Program-made: the position numbers and the translations under genes
In this document: positions 26,504-32,961 of the stretch, piece after piece
Numbering within the stretch: the first letter of the stretch is position 1
Layout: every line of letters begins with the position of its first letter
Notes under the pieces: generated by a model
Databases searched by the model: none
Told to the model about the DNA's origin: nothing
The model's input: only the letters and a program-made list of their open reading frames with translations
Assembly (NCBI RefSeq): GCF_002091985.1
Contig: NZ_MKKX01000020.1
Coordinates: 248,001 to 312,000, forward strand
Length of the DNA stretch: 64,000 nt
From: Rhodococcus sp. 1163
GTDB lineage: Bacteria > Actinomycetota > Actinomycetes > Mycobacteriales > Mycobacteriaceae
Direction: 5' to 3'

Positions 26504-27471
26504 AGGGACACCCCTGCGTGAGCGGTGATGGATAGACCGGTCTCGCGTTCGGCGTACCAAGCAAGCGCGGCCTCGGGAGTGTCGACGTCGATCTCATGGC
26601 CGACAAACTGCGAGGTCCACACCTCCCGCTCGAGCATCTGGGTTTCTGTCCTGAACAAGCGGTCTGGGTGCCGCTCTTGAAACCCGTTGCTCTCTGCCAG
26701 CACCACCCAGACGCGGACACAATTCGCGTCCTTCCATCGGGCAACGAGACGCGGCCATTCTTGAAACGCTGCGAGGACTTCGGGCCGTCCGTCGGCTATC
26801 ACCGCCTCGGCGTTCCCTGTTTCGCCGATCGCATCCACCAGCGTTCGGTATGCGCTGACAGCGGACTCGAGGATCTCGATTGTTTCGCGACCAAGGATTT
26901 CCTCGATGTCTTTCCGAGCGGCCATAACAGCCTCTCGGTTCTCGAAAGCCCAATGCTCGCGCATCCGCTCGACTAGACCAGCACGCCGTGCTGTCGGGTG
27001 CGTGAGAGGAACCGTCGACCGATCGAACTCGAGCGCGGGGACCATGATCGCCGGAACCGCTTGCTTGGCCGTAGCCGCTTCCCACGCGGCACCCAGTAGC
27101 TCACCGTCGCGCTGGCCGGCCGCCAGACCGAGAAGGTGCTTGTGTTCCTCGTCGAGGCGGTGCTCGACCTTGCCAGCCGCTGCAGCGTTGAGCGCGAGCC
27201 CTCGCAGCGGCCCGTCGGTGAGACGCTGACCGAGCGGATTGTCCAAGCTCGGCCCGACCCCAATGCCCGAAGCTCTATCCCGCTCGTGCGCGGCCCGCTC
27301 CCGCTCTGCCGCTTCGGCGGTCTCGGCTACCTGCCGACGGTGCTCGTCGGCATCGGTACTTCCGACGATCTGCTGAGCTTCCCGCTCGCCGATACCCGCG
27401 AAACCTCGGCTACCCCGATCCCATCCGCTCGACTCGATGCCGCTTCCTTGGGCGTTGTCTGTACTGCTCAC
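26500..27471 (-). CDS. Element protein of 323 residues, unknown
   Basis: Begins with a GTG after a good GAGGAG site. Residues 30-70 are a charged helix (EHRRQVAETAEAAERERAAHERDR). The rest is helical with a mixed alpha/beta C-terminus (VRVWVVLAESNGFQERHPDRLFRTETQML). It lies directly after the iteron-like region and could take part in replication or its control, judged by position only. No relaxase, nuclease or ATPase motif is seen. Coding is supported by length, third-position GC and tight coupling to the next gene. Confidence 0.65.
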   Translation of the reverse strand: MSSTDNAQGSGIESSGWDRGSRGFAGIGEREAQQIVGSTDADEHRRQVAETAEAAERERAAHERDRASGIGVGPSLDNPLGQRLTDGPLRGLALNAAAAGKVEHRLDEEHKHLLGLAAGQRDGELLGAAWEAATAKQAVPAIMVPALEFDRSTVPLTHPTARRAGLVERMREHWAFENREAVMAARKDIEEILGRETIEILESAVSAYRTLVDAIGETGNAEAVIADGRPEVLAAFQEWPRLVARWKDANCVRVWVVLAESNGFQERHPDRLFRTETQMLEREVWTSQFVGHEIDVDTPEAALAWYAERETGLSITAHAGVSL

Positions 27472-27576
27472 TGTGTTGCTCCTCTGTTGGGATTTCTCGG
27501 ATCGGTCGACCCGAGTTGATTGGTCGTATTGATCGGAATATCGGCCCTACTCAATTCCTGCCGAGCCCCACGGCCC

Positions 27577-27735
27577 GGTCAGGTGCACTACGTACACCTG
27601 ACCTGACCGGGTCAGGTGGGAAAAACACCTGACCGCTGTCAGACCCGGTCAGCCTGACCAGCGCAAACGCGGCTGGAAACCTGACCGCTGAAACCTGGCC
27701 CGGCCAGGTCCGCTCAAAAAACCTGACCCGGTCAG
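27577..27735. repeat. Iteron-like cluster of CTGACC/GGTCAG hexamers, candidate replication origin
   Basis: Ten exact copies of CTGACC or its complement GGTCAG fall within about 160 bases, several paired as dyads such as CCTGACCGGGTCAGG (27602-27616) and a variant CCTGGCCCGGCCAGG near 27694. The region sits in the 333-base gap after the RepA-type gene. The distal dyad (27723-27735) is followed on the minus strand by six T residues and could also end repA transcription. Clusters like this are usual for replication-initiator or repressor binding. Confidence 0.7.
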
Positions 27736-27804
27736 CTTTTCGCCAATTTCGGCACGGTTCGGCGTGGCTTCGTGAGCATCGAGACGCAAGTTGGACATAG
27801 CGTT

Positions 27805-29562
27805 TTATCGCTGCTTTCGGTACGCGAGCGCCGCTCGCCACACCGACGTTTCGTAACTGCCCTCGAGCTTGGGAACGGCTTTGGTGCGTGCACGATCCCG
27901 ACCCCACTCGACAGGGATCTCGAGCCGGTCCAACTCCGCAACCAACGCTCTCTCCCGAGCATCGCGAGGACCGCTCACCTTCGGCCCCGACACAGCCTCG
28001 GCGACGACTGCATCGGCGTTGTGCGCGTCGGCCGCTGAGTCGAGTTCTTCGGCGGTCGGCGACGACACAGCACCGAGGACACGGCCCGCTTTGTCTTTTC
28101 GTACCCGCACGTGACCGAGCGGACCGTCCAGACGTTTGATACTCACCCGCTCGGGTAGCGATCCGCTGCGATCCTTCAACCGCGTCAGTGTGAGATCGTT
28201 CGGCCGCTCCGCGCGCGGGACCGTGAGCGTCCACTCGGCGTCGAGTTTGGATCGCTTCGCCGACGACCCTCGAGCTCCCAAACTTGGATCCTTGCCGCTG
28301 TGGTCCGCGTAGATGACGGTATGACCCATCGCTTTGAGCGGCAACGTAATTCGGTTATCGAACGTAATCCACGTGTCCGAGTCGTTCTCGGCCCCGTCGA
28401 TGAAACTCGACAGCGTATCGAGGATCACGACGTCGGGCCGGTACCGCTCGACCAGCCCCGCCATGTCCCGCGCTCCCGCGGCTGTGGTCAGCGGTGCGAT
28501 CGACTCCATGCTCACCACGAACAGGTTCGGCAGGTCCAGCGGTGCGTCCATCCTGTCGAGATAGTCGCGCCACCACAGTTGCCCGACCTCACCGTCGACG
28601 TAGAGAACACGCTTCGGGCCGTCGAGTTCGCGAGCCTTACCGTCCGAGCCTCGGTCGAGTGCGGCGCACCCCAACGACCAGTGCACAGCAAAGTCTGCGA
28701 GTAGAACAGTCTTGCCGACACCGGACCCGGCGACGAACTTCGTTACCTGTCCCTCGGCGACGAGATCGTTCTCGAGCATGACCCGCGGCTCGCGCGGCCC
28801 GGTGCGGAGCTTGACCAGATCGAGCGCGGTCGGTGCGTCGTCGTCCTCGAGATCGTCCACCGCCTCGTCTGAATCTGGTCCAGCGGTATCGGGCATATCT
28901 TCCTCGGTCATCGTTTCGGTGGTTGGTTCGTCCGTCTCCCAGATCGGGCCGGTACCGGTCATTGCTTCGCACAGTTCGGCCGTCCACCCGACCGCCGGCA
29001 ATGGTGGGTCGAAGTCGTCGAGGTTGAGTCCAGCGGCATGGAACCGTCGGGACAGTTCAGCGGTCGGTAACCCGACCCCGGCATCGAACACGACCACTCC
29101 GGGGAAGCTCTCGAGGTGCGACGGATCGAGTAATTGCGTTGTCGCTGAGTTCATTTCGAGAAACAGAACGAGCGGCGCGTCGTCGTCGGGAGAACCACTG
29201 AGTGCGTGATCCGAGCGCCAGATCCGGCCGGCCGATTCCGCTTCGTTCACAAAGCGGTCCCCCGCGGTCTCGAACCATATGTGCTCGCCGCCGGCCTCGA
29301 GAGCTTGGGCCGGTATGTCCTCCGGCCGGTCCAGGACCTCGGCCCACGTGTCGAGTTGCTGCTCACCGAGCGGGAAGTAAACCCCCACGCGGCCGACCAG
29401 ATATTCGGCGATTGCTCGGGCCGCTGCTCGCTCGGACGCTTCCCGCTCGACCGACCGATACTCGCGGACTATCGCCGAGAATCTCCGGTTGTCCTCGGAC
29501 GTTGCGACCGTTGGACTCAGTCGTTCCTGCGGGATCGGTTCATGCTCAATCGCTTGCGGCAT
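27805..29562 (-). CDS. RepA-type replicative helicase/RecA-like ATPase
   Basis: 585 residues. The central domain has a Walker A GSGVGKT at about 279-285, GPKRVLYVDGEVG (second strand), and a Walker B RPDVVILDTLSSFIDGAEND at about 376-393. YADHSGKDPSLGARGSSAKRSKLDAEW follows, as in plasmid RSF1010-RepA/AAA_25 hexameric helicases. The N-terminal 230 residues and an acidic linker are not recognised; no primase motif was seen. The C-terminus could be a winged helix. It probably unwinds the element's origin, next to the iteron-like cluster. It is 87 bases after the excisionase-like gene, same strand. Confidence 0.85.
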   Translation of the reverse strand: MPQAIEHEPIPQERLSPTVATSEDNRRFSAIVREYRSVEREASERAAARAIAEYLVGRVGVYFPLGEQQLDTWAEVLDRPEDIPAQALEAGGEHIWFETAGDRFVNEAESAGRIWRSDHALSGSPDDDAPLVLFLEMNSATTQLLDPSHLESFPGVVVFDAGVGLPTAELSRRFHAAGLNLDDFDPPLPAVGWTAELCEAMTGTGPIWETDEPTTETMTEEDMPDTAGPDSDEAVDDLEDDDAPTALDLVKLRTGPREPRVMLENDLVAEGQVTKFVAGSGVGKTVLLADFAVHWSLGCAALDRGSDGKARELDGPKRVLYVDGEVGQLWWRDYLDRMDAPLDLPNLFVVSMESIAPLTTAAGARDMAGLVERYRPDVVILDTLSSFIDGAENDSDTWITFDNRITLPLKAMGHTVIYADHSGKDPSLGARGSSAKRSKLDAEWTLTVPRAERPNDLTLTRLKDRSGSLPERVSIKRLDGPLGHVRVRKDKAGRVLGAVSSPTAEELDSAADAHNADAVVAEAVSGPKVSGPRDARERALVAELDRLEIPVEWGRDRARTKAVPKLEGSYETSVWRAALAYRKQR

Positions 29563-29649
29563 TTCGGGTCTCCGTATCGAGGGTTAGGTATAAGTCATCG
29601 CTGCACTCCTGTGGTGGTGTGTGGTGGATTTGGTGCTGCCGTGCCGCTG

Positions 29650-29883
29650 TCAGCTACCGACCAAGGTGGCCGCTTTGCATCGAGCGATGTAGAGATCCAG
29701 GTCTCGCCGGTCGTACATGACCCGGTTGCCGAGCTTGTAGCTGGCGGGGCCGGTGCCTGCGCTTCGGTGGTTGTAGAGCAGACCCTTTTTCATGCCGAGA
29801 TATTCAGCGGCCTGCTCGATGGTGAGCCGCTCCAACCGCTCGAGCTCGGCTCGGTACATCGTCAACGTCGTGTCGGTTCCCAT
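29650..29883 (-). CDS. Excisionase-like HTH protein (MerR-type, helix-turn-helix 17)
   Basis: 77 residues with a MerR-like winged helix: LTIEQAAEYLGMKKGLLYNHRSAGTGPASYKLGNRVMYDRRDLDLYIA. This is the standard form of actinobacterial excisionase and AlpA-like regulators in integrative elements. It is first in the leftward operon and divergent from the integrase across 282 bases, so it may control both excision and early expression. Confidence 0.88.
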   Translation of the reverse strand: MGTDTTLTMYRAELERLERLTIEQAAEYLGMKKGLLYNHRSAGTGPASYKLGNRVMYDRRDLDLYIARCKAATLVGS

Positions 29884-30142
29884 TGCGTGTCTCCTCGAAT
29901 TGTTCTGTGCCCCTTAGCCGCTGGGGCCGTGTGAGAACAACAGAAGCACAGCGGCAGGACCGACCACAAATGTTCGAGACTTTCGAGTTGACAAAACAGA
30001 TCGTGAACGTGTAAGGCTTGCGTCTCGACCCGTTCACAACCCGAAAAGGGGCCGCTGGTCAGACAGGACACGGACCGGACACCGTGCGAACAAAAAACGC
30101 CCTTTGTGATGTGCGTCACACACCCACGACCGCTTAATGTAT

Positions 30143-30157
30143 TGCGGACCGGATACT
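30143..30157 (+). promoter_or_regulatory. Candidate integrase promoter with overlapping arm-type half site
   Basis: TGCGGACC (30143-30150) repeats the start of the arm-site consensus. It is followed at once by GATACT (30152-30157), a plausible -10 box, nine bases before the integrase ATG. If used, the transcript would be nearly leaderless, and integrase bound here could repress its own gene. No clear -35 was seen. Confidence 0.4.
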
Positions 30158-30165
30158 CTCGTTTC

Positions 30166-31440
30166 ATGCCTACCGATGCTGTTTACGAATCCATTCCGAC
30201 AAAGCGGGTAACCGGCTCCCGCGTCGAGGATCGGTGGAAGCGGCGCGACGGCTCACCGTCGGCTCGAGCCGGTAAAGGTCTGCAATGGCTCGCCCGATAT
30301 GTCGGCACCGACGGACAGGAACACACCAAGGCATTCCGCACCCAGAAACAGGCGAAGGTGTGGCTCAGCGAGGAAAGCGCGGCCGTAACCCGCGGGGATT
30401 GGGTCGACCCGACCAAAAGCGCGGCCACGGTGCATTGGGTCGCTCAGTCGTGGCTCGCGGGCAACGCGTCGAAAACTGCGTCGACAGCAGAGGGGTACGG
30501 AAACGTCTGGCGTACCCACGTCGAACCGCGCTGGGGTTCGGTCGAGCTACGCAACGTCGACCACGACGAGATCGTGGCGTGGGTCGGTGGGCTCAGCAAC
30601 GGCACGGCCGCGTCTCTGCGAAAAGACAAGACGACCGGCGAACGTATCCCGCTTGCCGCGTCGTCGGTGCGGCACTGTCACGCGGTGCTGCACCAGATAC
30701 TTCAGATAGCCGTGCGTTCGAAGCGGCTCCGATCGAATCCGGCGAAGGACGTACCGCTGCCGAAGATGCGCGCCAGCGAAAAAGTGTTTCTGTCTGCTGC
30801 CGAGATCGACCGCCTCGCTCGGGCTGCGGATCACCGGGCGAGCACAACTACCGAACGCATGAAAGCGGGCCGGTCCCTCGAACCCGATGCCGTGGCATCC
30901 GACGCACCAGCGAGTGCAAGCGGTCTCGCGCTGCGACTGCTCGGCGGTTGCGGTCTGCGCTTCGGTGAGTTGAGCGGTCTACGGATCTCACGCGTGAACC
31001 TCGAGCGTCGAACCCTACGGATAGACACCGCTGTCTCGGAGGTGGGCGGTCGGCTCGTCGTCGGCAGTCCGAAGAATCATCGTGAGCGCACCGTCCCGAT
31101 ACCGGCTCGGCTAGTGGCTCACTTGCGCGAGGTGTGCGACGGTCGCGACGGCTCCGAGTACGTGTTCACTTCAGCGGCAGGTTCGCCGCTGAGAAGAAAC
31201 AATTTCGCCAAGCGTGTCCTTGCGCCAGCGGCCGAACTAGCCGGGATCGACGATGCGGTGACGCTGCACTCGCTCCGGCACAGTTTCGCGTCCATCTGCC
31301 TGAGCAATGCGGTACCGCCGAAACAGGTACAGGAATGGATGGGGCACCACTCGCTCAAACTCACTGCCGATCTCTACGGCCACCTGTTCGCCGACGAGAC
31401 CGACAAGGCTCAAAGCCTGCTCGATGCGGCGTTCGAGTGA
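30166..31440 (+). CDS. int: Tyrosine recombinase integrase
   Basis: 424 residues from ATG 30166 (MPTDAVYESIPTKRV); upstream in-frame starts to 30106 look less likely. An N-terminal arm-binding domain (about 20-85) and a core-binding SAM-like domain (about 90-185) precede the catalytic domain. Catalytic residues are Arg265 (GLRFGELSG), His368-x-x-Arg371 (HSLRHSF), His394 (MGHHS) and the nucleophile Tyr404 (LYGHL). It should catalyse integration at the tRNA-Val anticodon-loop region. It ends 128 bases before attR. Confidence 0.95.
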   Translation: MPTDAVYESIPTKRVTGSRVEDRWKRRDGSPSARAGKGLQWLARYVGTDGQEHTKAFRTQKQAKVWLSEESAAVTRGDWVDPTKSAATVHWVAQSWLAGNASKTASTAEGYGNVWRTHVEPRWGSVELRNVDHDEIVAWVGGLSNGTAASLRKDKTTGERIPLAASSVRHCHAVLHQILQIAVRSKRLRSNPAKDVPLPKMRASEKVFLSAAEIDRLARAADHRASTTTERMKAGRSLEPDAVASDAPASASGLALRLLGGCGLRFGELSGLRISRVNLERRTLRIDTAVSEVGGRLVVGSPKNHRERTVPIPARLVAHLREVCDGRDGSEYVFTSAAGSPLRRNNFAKRVLAPAAELAGIDDAVTLHSLRHSFASICLSNAVPPKQVQEWMGHHSLKLTADLYGHLFADETDKAQSLLDAAFE

Positions 31441-31491
31441 TCGGCGGTGAACGCGTGGAATGCACCGCAAACAGACGCCGGTATTTTCTAC

Positions 31492-31530
31492 TGCGGACCA
31501 GTTGCGGACTGGCGAGCTTTGCGGACTGGC
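31492..31530 (+). repeat. Right integrase arm-type sites
   Basis: Three copies of the TGCGGACTGGC unit begin at 31492 (as TGCGGACCAGT), 31503 and 31520. The first two are 11 bases apart and the third 17. The first pair repeats the first two units of the left array in the same order and orientation, with TATTTTC a few bases upstream in both places. Confidence 0.75.
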
Positions 31531-31567
31531 CGAAGAGCGAGCTTAGGGCCGCTGACCTGGGTAAATA

Positions 31568-31613
31568 GTGGTGGGCGCAGAGGGGTTCGAACCCCCGACC
31601 GCTGGTGTGTAAA
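31568..31613 (-). repeat. attR core within tRNA-Val (46 bp)
   Basis: Identical to attL at 23689-23734. The repeat runs from just outside the encoded CCA to the anticodon loop, so integration keeps the tRNA intact. Strand exchange most likely occurs in or near the anticodon stem-loop. Confidence 0.92.
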
Positions 31614-31643
31614 ACCAGAGCTCTACCGCTGAGCTATACGCCC
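31569..31643 (-). tRNA. tRNA-Val (anticodon TAC)
   Basis: 75 bases including an encoded CCA. The acceptor stem GGGCGTA/TGCGCCC, a D arm with AGCTCAGCGGTAGAGC, the anticodon stem CTGGT/ACCAG with loop TTTACAC (anticodon TAC), and the T arm GGGGGTTCGAACCCC all pair. It serves as the chromosomal target of the integrated element. Confidence 0.97.
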
Positions 31644-31676
31644 GAGTCACATGTGGGCCGAGACCGTTTGTGACGC

Positions 31677-31712
31677 TTGGAGAAATTTATCGTGTCTGAG
31701 CGATTTCTCCAA
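31677..31712. other. Perfect 10-bp hairpin between ahpE and tRNA-Val
   Basis: Arms TTGGAGAAAT (31677-31686) and ATTTCTCCAA (31703-31712) enclose a 16-base loop. It lies between the ahpE terminator and the tRNA 5' end. It could be a second terminator or a symmetric protein site near the tRNA promoter. Confidence 0.5.
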
Positions 31713-31732
31713 TTCCGCATGTCAACGCCCTG

Positions 31733-31778
31733 CTTGTGAGTGGAAATGTGTCCGGTGGGGCGCATTTCCACTCACAAG
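31733..31778 (-). terminator. Intrinsic-type terminator of ahpE
   Basis: A perfect 16-bp stem (CTTGTGAGTGGAAATG at 31733-31748 with its complement at 31763-31778) begins 14 bases after the ahpE stop. A clear T tract is lacking, as is usual for high-GC actinobacterial terminators. Confidence 0.7.
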
Positions 31779-31791
31779 AGGCGAAGTTCGT

Positions 31792-32256
31792 CTACGTGTC
31801 CAGAACGGACAGTGCTTTGTCCCACGCAGACGGATCACGAGCTTCGCCGGGTTGATTCATCTCGGCGAAACGGACAGCGCCCGATTTGTCGACGACGAAC
31901 GTTCCCCGGTTGGCGAAGCCGGCTTTGTCGTTGAAGACGCCGTACGCCTGCGCCACGGCACCATGTGGCCAGAAATCGGACAGAAGCGGGAAGGTGTAAC
32001 CCTGCTCTGCTGCCCAGATCTTGTGCGTCGGAGGCGGCCCCACTGAAATTGCAAGGATTGCGGAATCATCGTTCTCGAACTTGGGCAGTTCGTCGCGCAC
32101 CTTGCATAGCTCACCCTGGCAGGTGCCGGTGAAAGCTAGCGGATAGAAGACCAGAAGGACGTTCTTGACGCCGCGATACGACGACAAGCTCACTTCCTGA
32201 TTGTTCTGGTCTTTGAGGGTGAAGTCCGGCGCTTGTGCGCCTACCTCGAGTGGCAT
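31792..32256 (-). CDS. ahpE: Peroxiredoxin AhpE
   Basis: 154 residues, AhpC/TSA fold. The peroxidatic Cys46 lies in FYPLAFTGTCQGELC, and the conserved PPPTHKIWAAEQGYTFPLLSDFWPHGAVAQAYGVF matches mycobacterial AhpE closely. It reduces hydrogen peroxide and peroxynitrite, probably with mycothiol/mycoredoxin as reductant. Unlike the recalled M. tuberculosis enzyme (CQGELD), a second cysteine (Cys51) gives a C-x4-C spacing as in PrxQ. It is followed by a strong hairpin and preceded by the DUF3052 gene on the same strand. Confidence 0.95.
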   Translation of the reverse strand: MPLEVGAQAPDFTLKDQNNQEVSLSSYRGVKNVLLVFYPLAFTGTCQGELCKVRDELPKFENDDSAILAISVGPPPTHKIWAAEQGYTFPLLSDFWPHGAVAQAYGVFNDKAGFANRGTFVVDKSGAVRFAEMNQPGEARDPSAWDKALSVLDT

Positions 32257-32281
32257 CGAATCGGATTCCTGTTCTCGGGCA

Positions 32282-32713
32282 CTACCGCTTGGTTGCCCGC
32301 GTCTTGGGCTGAACCAGTCGGCTACCGATCCAGTCTCCGAGATTGGCCGCCGAAGTCTGCGTCAACCCTGCGGTCGGTGCCGATTCGGCGATTTCACTCG
32401 GTTCGACGTGTCCCGGGAGTCCGGTTTTAGGACTGAGTACCCAGACGAAACCGTCGTCCGAGAGAGGTCCGATCGCGTCCATGAGGGCGTCGACAAGGTC
32501 ACCGTCGCCGTCGCGCCACCACAGCAGCACTACGTCGATCACCTCGTCGGAGTCCTCGTCGAGGGTCTCACCACCAATGGTGTCCTCGACATCCGCACGC
32601 AGATCGTCGTATGTGTCCTCGTCCCAGCCCAGTTCCTGAACGACCAAGTCGCGAGTGATACCAAGTTTCTGAGCGTAGTTCTGAGCGTCCGCCGCGGCGA
32701 CCACGGTGGTGAC
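32282..32713 (-). CDS. DUF3052 family protein
   Basis: 143 residues from a GTG (VTTVVAAADAQNYAQKLGITRDLVVQELGWDEDTYDD). The compact acidic sequence with VVLLWWRDGDGDLVDALMDAIGPLSDDGFVWVLSPKTGLPGHVEPSEIAESAPTAGLTQTSA matches the actinobacterial DUF3052 group (Rv2239c position). No function is established. An open frame extends 19 codons upstream but lacks family-like sequence. It is 25 bases upstream of ahpE. Confidence 0.9.
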   Translation of the reverse strand, partial: VTTVVAAADAQNYAQKLGITRDLVVQELGWDEDTYDDLRADVEDTIGGETLDEDSDEVIDVVLLWWRDGDGDLVDALMDAIGPLSDDGFVWVLSPKTGLPGHVEPSEIAESAPTAGLTQTSAANLGDWIGSRLVQPKTRATKR

Positions 32714-32859
32714 CTCCTTGCATAGTGGGTGAAGTAGTGCAAGCGAACAGGGTTTGCGCCGTATCCGCAAGCTGACCGCGCCGAAGTTGCGTAGATAAAT
32801 TTCTACTGGTGGGTATTGGGACTCTCCTTTACCTGCCTCGGAGATGTGTAGGAGGATTG

Positions 32860-32949
32860 ATGAGAATCACCGGAATGAGGAATGTCGATCGCCGTCACAG
32901 AAGGCGAAAGGCCTGGAACGGTTGCCCCACCGAGCGACCGCCACATTGA
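32860..32949 (+). CDS. Arg-rich 29-residue leader peptide upstream of aceE
   Basis: An ATG at 32860 is preceded by a strong TAGGAGG site at 32849-32855. The frame encodes 29 residues, including the basic run VDRRHRRRKAWNG, and ends with TGA at 32947-32949. The stop overlaps the ribosome-binding region of aceE (TTG at 32962), 12 bases ahead. The spacing suggests translational coupling or an attenuation device. Coding status is inferred from the ribosome-binding site only. Confidence 0.5.
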   Translation: MRITGMRNVDRRHRRRKAWNGCPTERPPH

Positions 32950-32961
32950 GGAGTACACACG

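Larger units (their letters stand above)
23689..31613. mobile_element. 7.9-kb integrated element in tRNA-Val, satellite-like
   Basis: The element is bounded by identical 46-base direct repeats, the right copy being part of an intact tRNA-Val gene. Between them are a tyrosine integrase, an excisionase-like protein, a RepA-type ATPase, an iteron-like hexamer cluster and six small genes in one direction. One of these resembles a P27 terminase small subunit. No relaxase, TraB/FtsK-type translocase, capsid, portal or large terminase gene was found. The order int - xis - rep - ori - packaging-like gene parallels phage-inducible satellites. An integrated mobilisable plasmid remains possible. Neighbouring genes at both ends are chromosomal in style. 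Confidence 0.85.

Noticed and set aside
27551-28234. 227-codon minus-strand frame across the iteron-like region and the end of repA
   Set aside because: It is antisense-free but out of frame with repA, Arg/Gly/Ser-rich, and crosses the repeats; a shadow frame.
23689-31613. Actinobacterial conjugative element (AICE) interpretation
   Set aside because: No TraB/FtsK-type translocase, no Rep of the RepSA type and no relaxase motif are visible. Kept as an alternative only if the unknown genes prove to be mobilisation proteins.
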